This document shows, piece after piece, positions 34,056-47,200 of a stretch of DNA of 64,000 nucleotides; the stretch's first letter is position 1; each line of letters starts with the position of its first letter. The stretch is taken from positions 1,488,001 to 1,552,000 of the forward strand of contig NC_018386.1 in NCBI RefSeq assembly GCF_000208865.1, written 5' to 3'. Position numbers and translations under genes: made by a program. The notes beneath the pieces were generated by a model. The model ran no database searches. It had not been told where the DNA came from and was given only the letters and a program-made list of their open reading frames with translations. Source of the DNA: Neospora caninum Liverpool. Lineage: Eukaryota; Apicomplexa; Conoidasida; Eucoccidiorida; Sarcocystidae.

Positions 34056-35475
34056 CCGTCCATCTACTTATTTACTAATGTACATCTGCATACATATCTC
34101 CTTGTATGTGTGTATATATATAGATGAAGCGAGTTACGAAAATCCACTATATAAAGACGAAGCACGGTGTTCGAACGGGGGTTGTTTTCGACACTGTCAG
34201 AGGGTTTCTGTTTTTTTAAATCGACGCGCGAGGGGGGAGCACTCCCCTGGAAGAAGGCCTTTTCCACTTTTTCCGCCCTGGAAGAAGGTGATTTTTTGCC
34301 AGAAAAAGGTTCTACAGAAGGGAGATTTTCACAACTTTCTAGCAAGACAGAGTGCCGCGTTGAGGACTAGCTGTTTCTGCGGCGAAAAGGGAAGACTAGG
34401 AGACTGGGGCGTCAAGAGACGCCGGAGCGATCGAGTGTGAAGAGAGAGGCGCTAAGAAAGCCGCACAGTTGAGGAAGACGCAAGAGATCATTAAGCATTT
34501 GAAAACTGTCTGCATTCGAAAAACCAGTGTGCTGATGGAGTCCAGGGATCTTCGCTATCCCGGCCCCCGTCTCTCTCTCCTTTTGCTCCTCGGGCCGGTT
34601 TCTTCTCTAAGGATACGAAGAAGACCCCGCCACAGCGCCGGAGACAAAGGCTGTGGCTCTCGAAACCAAAAAAGACAAGGAATCCGTCAGACCGCTTCTC
34701 GATCTCTTCACGCTTCTCTTTCGCAGTCCCCTTCTTGAGACTGTGCAGGTTGTCGCGGCGGAATGGAGGAGACCACTGGCGACTCCTCGCGGGTGAGCAA
34801 CTTTCGCCACGCGTAAGAACACATGTGTGTCACCGCGAAAAAACCAAGAGGCCGATGTTGGGAAGGAGAAAAGTGGAACGGAAGTCGACGAGAAAACTTC
34901 CCCGTTTGCTTTCTTCTGTCTCCTTTCTTTTCTCTTCCGATTTGTCGTGGGCCCTGGACAAGTGAGGAAGGCAGGCAAAAAGTGGAGAGATATGGAGACG
35001 GGGGGCGTGGAGGGTGAAGACGCACGAGGAGAGATCGTGTTTGCGGTCTTTCTCCTTCGTTTTCTCTTTCTTCCACATTTTCTCTCTGTCTCGCGCGACT
35101 TCCTTCCTTGCACTTGACACACTTTTGCTGGGGAAGGCCGAGAGCGAGGACGAACCGTCGAACCTCTTCGGCTGCAACAAGACCCAGAGGGTGTAGATAC
35201 AAGACAAGAGAGGGCGGCAAACACGCGCAACATTCTTGCTGGTCTTTCGTCTTTCTCCTTCCTTTTCTTTCCTCGTCCTCACCAGAGTTTCCCTTTCCCT
35301 CGCTTCCTCATTCGTGTACGGTGTGCCATCGTTCTGCCGCCTGGCGCACCTCCTGTTCGGCTCCCTTGCCTTTTCCCCCCTTCATCTCTCCTTTCGTCTC
35401 CCCCTTCGTCTCTCCTTTCTTCTCTCTCTTCATCTCTCCCTTCATCTCTCCCTTCATCTCTCCTCTCGTCTCTCC

Positions 35476-35632
35476 TTTCGTCTCTCTCTTCATCTCTCCC
35501 TTCGTCTCTCTCTTCATCTCTCCCTTCGTCTCTCTCTTCATCTCTCCCTTCGTCTCTCTCTTCATCTCTCCCTTCGTCTCTCTCTTCATCTCTCCCTTCG
35601 TCTCTCTCTTCATCTCTCCCTTCGTCTCTCAT
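35476..35632 (+). repeat. 24-bp pyrimidine minisatellite upstream of GCP4
   Basis: About six and a half copies of a 24-bp unit (CTTCGTCTCTCTCTTCATCT plus CTCC), preceded from about 35390 by degenerate copies. It ends about 30 bp before the GCP4 ATG, so it lies in the 5' UTR or a 5' intron. It is open in several frames, which creates artefactual Ser/Leu/His-rich ORFs. Confidence 0.9.
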
Positions 35633-35661
35633 TTTGTCTCTTTTCTCTTCGTTCTGGCAAA

Positions 35662-38600
35662 ATGATGCACGAAGTGCTCATGGCCTTGGCGGGGCTTCCC
35701 GGGGACGTCTTTGTCTACGCGCCGCCTGGCCCCGAAGGCCTGTCCTACCGCGAATCTTCGCGAGTTGTTTCCGGCGAGAACGCGCGAACGGGGGGTTTGT
35801 TTCTCAACCCGAATGTGTCGGCGTTCTTCACGCCTGCAGAAGAGGAGCTGTTGAACCGAATCGTCGTATCAGGGTTCCACCTCATTCAAGTCCGAGATTT
35901 CATCTCCGGCGTCCAGAAAGGCTCCGCGGCCTTCTCCCTAGACAGCTCTGTCTCTGCGTTTCCCCCCCCTTCTGAGGGGCAAGACGAGAAACAGAGAGAG
36001 GAAGAGACAGGGAGAGAGAAAGAGACAGAGACGGAGAGAGAGAGCGAACAGTTCTTTAAAGGCGTTTACTTCTCGGCGCTGGCGCGCGCCATGGACACGG
36101 CTGTGCAAGAGTACCTGACGAAAGTCGTGGAAATAGAGTCGCAAGTTCTGCTGCAACCCCTCCTCCCTCTCTCAGCCGTTTACGTTCTTCTCGCCACAGA
36201 GCGACAGAAACTCGAGACTCTCTACGAGATTGTCACCAAGGTAAACAACGAAGGAAACGGCACAACGGACAGTCACCAGTCGCGCGAGTCGTCTCTCAGC
36301 TCCCTAGCGCTCCCCTTGCTGGTCCTCTTCCCTCTTCTCCCGTTTCTCTCTTCTTTTTCTCTCGTCCTCTCTCTTCTTTCTCTCTCTCTTCTTTCTCCCG
36401 CTCCTCGTTCTCCTCTCTCTTCTTTCTCTTCTTGAGTTGTTTCTCTTGACCTTTCTCGCGCCTCTTTCCCGTTTCTCTTTCTCGCGACCTGTTTGCAGGT
36501 TCGCAGCCTCGCGCGGATGTACAGCGTCCCGTCCGACTCCCCTTCCGCCTTCGCCGCCTCCTCCGCACTCTCTAGCGCAAGTCGAAGCGTTTCCCACGAA
36601 TCCGGGAGAGAGAGGGAGAGGAACAAGTCGAGAACCGTGTCTTTGCCGTGCGGCCCATTGCTCGATCTTCTCTGGTCCGGCACCAGAAGCGGAAACCCCC
36701 TCGTTCAACAGGTGTACAGACAGGTGCTCGATGCGTGCGTCCACGTCTTCATTTTCCAAGTACGCTGGACCAACAAAAACGCGAAATCGACGGCGGAGAG
36801 TTCGCTTTTCCACAGCTACTCAGTAACACAATTTTTCGCACACCAAGACAAGCGCATGCACATATGTGTACATTCCTGTTCGATAGCCATTTACATAAAT
36901 GTACATCCTTGTTATGTAATCAAGTTTGCAGGGTTGTGTCTGTCCGGAACAAAAACAGAGGGGAGGGCTTTCGATTTGGTTGCCTTTGGTTTCTTTAGTG
37001 ACAACGCCGACGTGGATATCTCCCGAAAGTGTAAACAGCGGGTTCTTGTCCCGTCTCTTCCTTGACGCGCCTGTGCTGCTTCGCCTCTGGTGGGACGTCT
37101 TGCCTTGCGCGTCTTCTCTGTTCTCTGTGTTCCTTTTCTCTCGGCCTTTCTCGCCAACTGTTTCCTCCTGTCTCTCTGCTGGTCCGTTTTCAGCTGGTTT
37201 CTTGGCTCCTCGGGGGACAGCTGCTGGATCCCTACGGCGAGTTTTTTCTCGCTCGCCGCTCGTCTCTCGTGCCCGTCGCTTCATTCTTCTCTCCGTCGTC
37301 CTCTTCCTTCTCGATCTTCTCGGATCTTCTGGCGAACACGCGCCAGGACCAACAACGTCTGCCCAGACGCCGAACCGCCCCCCCAACGGCGTCTTCTCTC
37401 TCACTCTCTTCTTCGCAGTGTCGTGCTCTGTCTTCCTCTTCTCCCTCTTGCTCCTCTTCTTCCTCTTCTGCCTCTTCTTCCTCTTCTTCGTCCTCTGTGG
37501 ATTCGCTCTTTCTGTATGAAGATCTCACGCAGCCCTTGTCTCCATCTCAGCTTTGTTGGGAGTGGGAGAGTGCGTTCTCGCTCGTCTCTTTTCGACTGCC
37601 TGCGTGTTGTTTCCACGCGCCGACGCTCGCTTCTTTCTCGCCGCAGGGTTCTTCCCTCGCTCCCTCAAAGCCCGAGAAGCACGTGCATGCGCCGCTTCTG
37701 CCGCCAGCAGCCGCCGGGACGGTCGTCTTCATCGGCAAGGCCGTTCGCATCCTGACGCGAAGCGGGCGCTGGGGAGAGGCGCAAATGCAGCAGATGAAGC
37801 CGCTGATTGCGCGGATGGTAAGATCGAAAACGGAAGAGCGAAGAAACGCGGCAGCGCCGAAACACGAGGCGACGTGGTTGTGAAGAAAAGACAGGACGGG
37901 AGCGGAAGAAGAGAGCAGCGAAACGCGAGAAAGATGAAAGGGAGAAAGCCACGAGGAGATTTGAAAGAGAAGAAGAAAGGGACGGAAAGAGGTGAAGGAC
38001 GATAAGAACAAAGAGAAGAAAGAGAAAGATAAGAGAGAAAAGGCAGAGAGAAGACGTGGAGACGAACAACGAGAAACAAGGGACAGAAGGCAATGTGGAG
38101 AGGAACGAGGAAAGGAGAGAGCAGAAAAGATGGAGGAAGAGACGGTCGAGAGTGAGCGTCCGTTTTGTGGGTGTTTTTTTAGACCGCTCTTTGGTCGCCG
38201 TTCACTCAGCGTTTTGGATTTTTCTTTTGAAATTGTGGTTTTTCCTCTTCAGCGCCGGGCGTTTCGTCACCCCTCGTCGCCTGCTTCTGTTCTCCTTCCT
38301 TGCCTAGAAATTCTTCGACGCATCGTAAGTTTTCTTTCCCGGTTTCGCTCTCTTTCTTCTTCCGCACTCCGTCAGCGGTCGCTTTACTCTTTTCCCCCTT
38401 TTCCCTGCTCTCTCTCGTTTTAGTTTCCCTTATTCGCTCTGTCGGTTCCTTCTCTCGTTTCGCGCTTCTTCGCAGGTGGGGCGTCTGTTGTGGGAACTGA
38501 TCGCCGAAGAGGCAGCGCTCGAGGACCAGCTTTTGCTCCTCCACGATTTCTTCCTCCTCGGCCACGGTAATGCCTGCATTCACGGAGAGCACGGCCTTGC

Positions 38601-39978
38601 CGGTGACAAGGGAAACGTGCATCTGCCAGAATCTCACACTCCGGACGAGAGTCGTTCTTGAGGCTGTGCGGCAAGAGAGCGCTCCCCGAAAGCGCGATTA
38701 CCGCCGGCAGTCAAAGACAAATCCCCCGCTGCGCGAGGAAGATTTCCACGGAGAGATTTAGACGAGTCGCGCGACCACTGAGGGAGACGACCGGAGGTTT
38801 GGAGACAGCGAGGCAGCTCAGGAGAGATTGGGAGAGAGACAAAAACAGCCGGGTGCCTTCGAGAGTAAGAGAGAAGCGAGAGACGAAGCGTGGCGCGCTG
38901 CTTTTTCTGTTCTTTTCAGGTCATTTTTTCCAAGTGTTCTTCGACGCAGCAACGCGATGCACGCGGCGGCACCTTCCCTCTTCTTTTTCTTCCGCCCTCG
39001 CTCTGGTCCCCTCTTCAAGACTCGCCACCACCTTCGAACTTCAGCTGCGACGGTCGTGGCAGCAGGCCATCGGAGAAATTGCGTTTTCCGCTTCCTCTGC
39101 TTCCTCCTCTTCCTCTTCTTCCTCTGTCATTTCGCGGCGTGTGGAGGTGCGGGGACCGCCGAAGAGGCAGGAAGACGGCGGCGCTGAAGGCGTGTCGTCC
39201 AGGTCGACGACTGTCTCTGGACTCGCTGGGGAAGACGAAGAGGACGAAGCCAGGGCCGTGGGCGACAAACGGAAAGACGGAGAGGAAGGGGCATACAAAC
39301 CTCAAGACGGCGCAGACCGACCACCAGTACGGCCTGCGGGGTTGCCAGTGGGCTCCACGCCTTGCGTCTCTCCTCGGTTTGCTTCCGTTTCTCCGCGGTC
39401 GGCCTCGTTCGCCGGCTCCACCCGCCCGCCGACGCCAAAATGTGCTAGGTCCAATCAACCTGCGTCCTCCCTCCGTTCCTCTTCTTCTCATCCTTCCTCG
39501 TCTCCCTCTTCTTCTGCCGCGGCGAAAAGGCGATCCGTTTCGTGTGACGGCGAGGCTCTCGTGACCCGGGGAGGCTCAGCGCTGGCACCGCGAGAGGGGA
39601 AAGAAAAGAACAGGTTTTTCATCGAACGCAGAAAGGTTGACGCCGCTCACGGGAAAAAAGAAGACTGGACAGAAGCCGTTCACCGCTCCTTCCGACTCCG
39701 CATTTTGGGGCGCGGTTTCGACGTCACAGATTTCTGCGCGGAGAGTCGCCGCGCCGCTCGCTTGAGGCGTTTGGAGGCGAAGCACCCTGGCGATCGCGAG
39801 AAAGGAAACGCCCTGCAAGTCGGCGCTCAGTTTCTCCTCCGAGGCCAGGCCAAGTGCGGACAAAAAAAGCCGGAGAGAAACCACGAAAAGACCCCAAAAG
39901 ACCAAGAGACACGGGACAAGAATTCCAGGCAATTCACACATGTACACATATACGTATATATATATATATATACATACA

Positions 39979-40009
<31 letters not shown>

Positions 40010-40116
40010 TGAACTGTGGCAGTACACAGATCTTGCTACACGTCTGTCTACCTGCGTGTAGTACCCTCTCTACATCTATACATATGCGTGCATATATATA
40101 TATATATATATGTACT

Positions 40117-40147
<31 letters not shown>

Positions 40148-41250
40148 TTGAGTGTGGGTGTCTGTGCATTTGCATGTTTACATCTTTTCTGCGATTTTTC
40201 TGCGGGTTTTTCTGCGAACATGTCAGAGTGCTTGAGAGCGGCCTTTTGGTTTTGGGGGAAGGCGGAGAGCGGCTTCGACAAAGAGAAGAGAGAAGATCGC
40301 AGTCGGGTCGAGCCTCGGAGGAGGAGGTGCCTACCTGTCCCCTCAGCGCTTGCCTTCATGTGGACAGGCAGAGCGTCACTCACGGCTTCAAGGTGCGAGA
40401 TGAGAAAGAAGCGTCGACTGCAAGCGTCAAACGTAGAGTAAAGTGGAGAGACAGCAGCAACAAAGAATTGCACAAAAGAGTCTCTCTCGCGGTCTCTCAG
40501 TGTGTCTCTCTCCACTCCCCTCGCTCCCTTTCTTCTCCTCTTTCCCTTTCCCCTTGCTTTTCCCTCTGCTCCCTCTCGTTCTCTTTCTCCCACTCTTTCT
40601 CTTCCTCTCTTTCTCTTTCTCTCTTGCTCCCCTCGTTTCGCCTCTTTCTCTCTCTCCTCTCCCGCCGTCTCGCTTTCACGGGTGGCGTCCAGTGTATGCG
40701 TTTGCCTGTAGCACTCGGTCCAATTCCGCGTCTCGGCGCAGTCTTCGCTCCCGTCTCCGACGACGGAGGCTTCTCGCTGCTTGGACTCGCCCGTCTCTTT
40801 CGACTTCCAGGGACCGCTGGGCGGCGGATTCGCTGTGCTCTTTCAGAGCTCGAAGACGCCTGCGTCTTTCCGCCCTCTTGTTCCTCGCTCTTCTCCAGAG
40901 AAGCCGGAGAGAGCGCTCGTGTGCATCCCAGGCTGTCCATTGTTTTGGCCGGAAGCGGGTAGGCAGTCGAGAGTGGAAGGAGCACCGCGCGCAGAAAAAA
41001 CAAAAGAGGGAAAGGCGAGGGACAGCCGCTGGGGTGTTTCGATCTTTGTCCCGTTTCGTCTCCTTCGTCTCCTGGTCTGTCTTTTCTCCCCGTGTTTGTC
41101 TTCGTTCTGCAGTGCGTCTTTTCCGGTGTCTCCGCAACCGGCTTCTTTCCGGGATTTCGTCTCTCGCCGTTTTTTTTCGCTGTGTCGCCTCCTCTCTGCC
41201 TGATGATGCTAGCGTCGTTTTTGCTCAGTGCAGCGATCGATCCCAGGAAT

Positions 41251-41286
<36 letters not shown>

Positions 41287-44200
41287 TTCGCCTAGAACCT
41301 CGCCGACTTCAAGGCCCCGTGCCACGGCCGTTTTTTTGCCTTCTCAAGTCTCGCTGTGTCTTTGCGGGTGCCTTGTCTCCATTTTCTCGCGGCCGAGCAG
41401 GAGACTGCATAGCTGTGGAGGCGCGTGTCGCGAAAGTTCCTCGCAGCAGCTTTCAGGCGCTGGAGATCGACGAGGACGGCGGGGCCGAGAAGGAAGGAGA
41501 TTTCTCGGAGTCGATGCGCGCGTTGCGGCTCGACGATGAAGCCGTTCTCGTCGCTGAAGTCGCCGTCTGCCTCGGTGAGGTTCCGGCGCGAAGCAGAAAG
41601 CTCAGAGACGTCGGCGAGAGGTCGAGCGCACCCATCTGGGGGAGAGGGAGGAGTTCGAGAGGCGGGGGAGGCGAGAAAGAAAAGAAAGGAGAGAAGGGAA
41701 CGGGTCGGGAAGGAAAAGTGACGCATTTGAAAGTTGAGGATGCGACCAAGCGGCTGCAAGGGGGAAAGGAGAGTGGGGTGTGCAGAGAGAGCGAAGGACT
41801 GGAAAAAAGCGAGAGGAAGAGGACGAGAGACGCTGAGGGCCCACGAAGGACGAAAACGGGCGGATCAAATGTCTGATAGCTCCCACCGATGCATCTCGTA
41901 TCTGGCCTCGCTGTCTGTCGCGCGTCTGCTTTCTTCCTGTTCAGGAGGAAAAAACACCCAGAGCACCTTCCAGCAGGAAGCCATCTCCGACTCCGCTTCG
42001 GGTCTTTTCTCCTCTTTCGCGAATCCCAACGCGTCTCTTTCTGCTTCGGAGTCTGCCGCTGGCGACGCAGCGTCTTCGCTCCCGGAGGTTTGCATGGTTC
42101 AGCGGGCACGGCGCGTGTGGCGACTTCACGCGTGCGAGGATCTCGGAGACGAGCTGTTCACACTCAAGTAAGGAAGAAGCGAAAAGATCGAGGACAAGCA
42201 AAGACGTGGTTCTCAGGGCTGGCTGTCCGACGGGAAACGAATGCCTTCTCGACGGGCAATCGACACAAGGTGACGAGCGAAAACATGTGGTTTTCCTCAT
42301 CGTTTCCGTCTTCTTCAACCGAAAGCTTCTTCTGTAACCTCTCCTTTCTTACTTTCCTCGTCTCATTTCACGTTCCTTTTCTGCTCTGTGTCAACCGCCA
42401 CTCTCTCCTCGCTGTTCGTTCAGCAGCCGTCCTCTTTTCTCCTCTTCCTTCTTCTGTCTTTGCACCTCTCTCCTTCTCTCTCTTCTCCTTTTTTATTCCT
42501 TCTTCTCATTCTTTCTCTTCTCTCTTTTCTTCTCTCTCTTCTCCTTTTTTATTCCTTCTTCTCAGTCTTTCTCTTCTCTCTTTTCTTCTCTCTCTTCTCC
42601 TTTTTTATTCCTTCTTCTCAGTCTTTCTCTTCTCTCTTTTCTTCTCTCTCTTCTCCTTTTTTATTCCTTCTTCTCAGTCTTTCTCTTCTCTCTTTTCTTC
42701 TCTCTCTTCATCATCTCCCTCTCATTCGCCTCCTTCATCTCCCTCTCATTCGCTCTTTTCTTCGTCTCCTTCTTTTCCTTCCTCTTCTTTTTCCCGTTCT
42801 TTTCCTTGTGCTTCTTTTCTCCATCCTTCTCGTTCTTCTTTTTCATATCTTTCTTTGTCTCTTTCGTCTCCTTTTCTTCTCTCGTTCTTCTTCCTTCATC
42901 TCTGCTTCCTTCTTCGCGACCGTCTTCTGTTGAGCCGCGCGTCGCGAGTTCCTTCTCTTCTTCCTCTTCATCTTTAGTGGTCTTTTCTGGGTCTCGGCAG
43001 GCTGCACTATCTGGCGGAACACCACGAGTTGCGGGTGTACATCCAGCGGGCGTCGGACTCCGGGGAGGAGGACACTCGAGCAAGACTGACAGAAAAAGAG
43101 AAAAAGTACCAGCAGCCGTCGCTTCGTGAGCGACATCAGGAGTCTCCCCTTCTCCGCATCCCTCTGTTTGACGTAAGCACCGTCAAAGCACGGGCTCCTC
43201 TTCCATCATGATTTCCCTTTTTTTCTCTCCCTGTGGCAAGATTTCTCTTTTTTGCATCCTCCCGCGTCCGACTTCAGGTCGACTTAAAAAGAAGGAGCGC
43301 CCGTTTGCGCCGTTTGCCGCCATGCCGGCTGTGCCGACTTCGCTTTTATCCAGAGTGCGCTGTCCTCGAGAGCGTGCAAAACAGAAAAACTGGACAGTTC
43401 GCTTTCCTTGTGAAGCTGTGCCAGGTCTTGTCTCCGCGGTCCTCGGCTGAACTGTTTGAGTCAGCATAACAGTTCGGTTCTTCTGGGACTCCGCCCCTCT
43501 CTTCCCGCTGTCTGGGCGGAGATGCGTGGCGCGCGGCGTGTAAGATGATTTTCGAGCCTGCTGCTCGGCGAGCCGTCTCCGCTTTCCATCGCGAAGTGGA
43601 CACGGGGCCGCTCCATGATTTTTGTCGCTTTTTTTTCCTGGCTGTGTGCTTAGCTCTCTCAGGTTTTGACCACGGAGCAAGGCGCAGCATTCGTCGGGTA
43701 ATCTCGCTCTCCTTTCGATTTTCTTCGAGCCTCCGTTCCCGTCCTTCGCACTGCCCCCAATCTCTCCCTTTCTGTCTCCGTCGCTGGTCTCTCTCTTGTG
43801 CTTCTCTGTTTTTGTTTCCGTTCGCTTCTCCCGGCGTCCCGCGCAGCCGCTGCTCGGGGCGCGTCTGCTCCTCGTGGTTCGGCTGTGTGGAGCAAAGAAA
43901 CAAGAGACACGAACGCGCGTGACCGCGAAGCTTCGCGAGTCTTTTTCGCGCGAGGCGCTGCACTGCTCGAGAGCAGGACATACACCTGCCTGAGACGATG
44001 CAAGGAATCTGTTCGATGCAAATCCTGCGTCGTCAGGAAGCCGGTGCGGGCCTCTGAACGCGGGGACTCCGCAGAGAGACAGGCGGCTGGCTGCAGGCAG
44101 AGGCAGCGAACGAAAACCGAGAGGAGCCAGTGCAGAGACACGCGTGGGGTGTTTCTGTGTCGCCGTTCAGGCTCTTCAGCGTTCCTCTCTTCCACCAGCA

Positions 44201-47200
44201 TCGTGTGTCGCCCTCCTCGCCGTTTTTCGCGAAAAGAGGAGACAGAGGACGCACGGCATCGGAGCAACCGACTGGCTGCGTTGCCGTGGCTGCGAGTGAC
44301 TGGTGAGACTGGGGGGTGGCAAGAGAACCGACTCCTTCCTTTTGCTCGCGAAAGCTACCTTATGTCACGCGTCCCCGGGGCGGATTTTTTTTTCTCGGAG
44401 ACAAAAAAGAGGCGGCAGCGCGCCTCCCTCGCGGGGGAGGTGAATCGTGCAGAGACTTGTTTCTGTCGGGTTCTTCCAGTGCGCGTGAGAGACACGGCGC
44501 GGAGCCTCGGAGGAAGACGGAGAGGGCCCTAACCATCGCGTTCTTTTTCGAACGCGACGAATAAGTGGGCCTTTCTCCTTTTGCGAACCGTTTCGTTTCA
44601 CTCCTCTGCGTTCCCTTCGAAAAACGCTCGTCTCTGCGGTGTCCTCCGCCACGTCTCCGTCCGTGGTCCCTCCCCCCGACCGCGTCCTCGCACTGCTGCC
44701 ACGCACACACCTGGGGTTCCCTGGCCCGCGGCGCTGCGTTTTTTCTCTCTTCTCCAGCCCGGTCGTTGTTCAAGAGTGGAGCCACGAAGCGCATCCCGCG
44801 CCGCTGCAGCTGCCTTCGCTCCTCTTCTCCGACGCCCTCTCGCCTGCGCATGCGTCCGCCGCCGCGGCTGCCTCGAGTGTGTCGCTTTCTGACGGATTCG
44901 GGGAGACGCGAGAGAGCGGGTCTCTGTCTCAGCGGGGCAAAAGGCCCCCGACCCAAGCAGATCTCTGGCAGCAGCTTCAGCTGCTCTTTCTTCCTCGCTG
45001 GCCGACTCCACTCCTCATTTCGACGCGCAACCTGGACTGCTACAACGCCCTCTTCCAGTTTCTTCTCGAGCAAAGGTAGGGAGCAGAGACACGCTAGCGC
45101 CGCTCGCCTTGCCCTCCTCAGAAGCCCCCCGGAAGTCTAGGGCGGGAACGCACGGCGCATCTGCCGTCTTCGCTCCTCGAACAGAAAACCACAATGTGCG
45201 ACGACCTGGCGAATTCCCATGGGCGGCTCTCGTCTCTCCAGCAGTTCCCGCTTTGTTTTCGAAACTCCTTGTACCTCTGAAAAAAACCGCGCCTCGAGGC
45301 ACCGGCCACCGTGGGGTCGTGTCCGGGGTGAAAAACTCCAGGGTCGACGCGGGAGCCGCGTCTAGACGGACGCGCGAAGGCGCGAGGCGCTGTGCGTTTC
45401 TCATGGCCTCTCCCCGCGTTGCTTCTCTCTGGCATTTCGCGAGCCTTACACCGAACTCTACCGGCCTCTGCTGTCAACCCGTTTTCGCGCGTTCGCTGCT
45501 TCACAGACACCTCCAGTACGAGCTGCAGCGCCTGTGGCTGGACGCCGGCTTCATCCAGAAACGGTGAGGACAGACTGCGTCGAGGCTGTCTCCAAGGCTC
45601 TTGCTGTCCGTACCGGTTCTTCCCCTTCTCTCCACGCTCTTCCTGAGAGTCCGTGCGTCCGGTCGCCTCCCTGTGAGGGCCCTCAAACACCCCAGTCTGG
45701 TCTTCTGTCTCCTCTCCCTGCTGTCCTGTCTCCTTCAGACGGTGGCGGCCACGCCGCAGTGCTGGGAAAGGCGTCTCTCGCGCTCTCTCCCCCTCTTCGT
45801 TCGGCAGTCCTCCCGGCGCAGAAGATCGGGACGAAGAGGAGAGCGCGTGCTGGGACATGCTCTGGACGCTGCGGACCCGCATGGCCTTCCTCCTCGGCCA
45901 CGTCTTACACCATCTCCTCACGGTTGTCGTCCAGGTGCGGCGAGGCGGGGAGGTCGAGGGCGGCGAAAAACGGACAATCGCGGAAGAAGGACAAACGCGG
46001 AAGAGAGCAAAAGAGACACAGAGCGAGAGGCAAAGCAAGAAAGAGAGAGAAACAGACTAAGCAAAGGCGAGCGAGAGGAGGCAGAGAAGAGCCGCGTCTC
46101 GGGATTCTGCTCGGAGGACCCGGCCGATGTAGCGGCTGCCGCGGCGGGAATTTGTGACGGTGTGTCCAGCGCAAACCACGGTTTCTCTCTTTTCCCATTT
46201 CGTCGCGTGTTTGCGTCCACGAAACACAGCTGTAGGTTGCTTGTGTTTTCAGCCGGCGTTCCGGCAGCTGCAGAACGTCGTGCGCGAGAGCGAGGACTTC
46301 GAGCTCGTCAAGTGCAGCCATGACGCTTTCCTTCTTCAGCTTGCCTCGTAGGTTTTAGGTGGCTTTTTCAGGAAAGACGCGGTCAATTCCCGTGGTTTTT
46401 GTACCTTTCGCCCCCCCCCCCCCCCTGTGTGTGTGTGTGTCGCGCACGGACTGCCCGCCGCACGGAAAGATGCTCTTTTTGCGGGAATGCTTCGCTTAGG
46501 TTGGCGGTTTCCCTCCAGCCGATGCCCAAATTTCAAATGTCCCTGTAGTGCTCGGCCTTCCGTTTCGAGACGCTCATCCTCGCGGCCTGCTTTCCTCCGT
46601 CAGCCACATGTGTGTGGATCCCTTTAGCACCAAACGCAGTGCGTTGGCTCGCGGTGTTTGTTCCGCGGGATTTTCAAGAGCGAAGAGCGTCGATTCTCTC
46701 TGTCTTCTTCAGCAAGTGCTGGCTGCGCCTTTCCTCGCTCCTGCGACCGTTCCTCCATTCCCTACACGCCGTGAGGCGCTTCATCGAAGTGTTTGCGCTC
46801 CTCGTCGACCGCCACACAGCGGCTGCAGTCAGGAGTACGCAGAGAGGAGAGAGAGAGCGATGGAGACGCGCGCAGAGAGACACGAGAGGACGAACCGGCG
46901 GCGAGAAGAGCGCCCTGGATCTCTCGAACTCGGTAAGTCGCGATGGCGAGACGGAGAGGAGACACAGAGAGACGGCGAGAAAAAGGATCCCTTGGCGCGT
47001 CCCTTGGGTGGCATAGCGGACAATTCGGGTGAAACGGAGGAGACGAGAAGAGGCGCCAACCTGGCCATCTTTTCAAGCTGGGCAGGACGGGCGTCTGCGG
47101 GCGAGAAGAGAAAGAGAACGGTCAATCAACGTGAAAGAAAGGACCATCACGGAGACGGAACAGGGCGAACAATGCGGAGTTCGCGGCTTTGTCCTGCAGG

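Larger units (their letters stand above)
31905..35661. other. Microsatellite-rich spacer between the GT4/GH13 gene and GCP4
   Basis: No gene is supported. The region holds the 3' UTR of the upstream gene, TA/ATGT microsatellites at about 32041-32061, 33439-33471, 33896-33918 and 34019-34052, a (TGCA)7 block at 33037-33064 and, at its right end, a pyrimidine minisatellite abutting the GCP4 start. Two nearby direct repeats of a CCTGGAAGAAGG word occur near 34245 and 34278. Confidence 0.6.

Noticed and set aside
35236..35661. In-frame N-terminal extension of GCP4 through the pyrimidine minisatellite
   Set aside because: It would encode a monotonous Ser/Leu/His/Arg repeat ahead of the conserved MMHEVLMALAGLPG start, and the same array is open in other frames.
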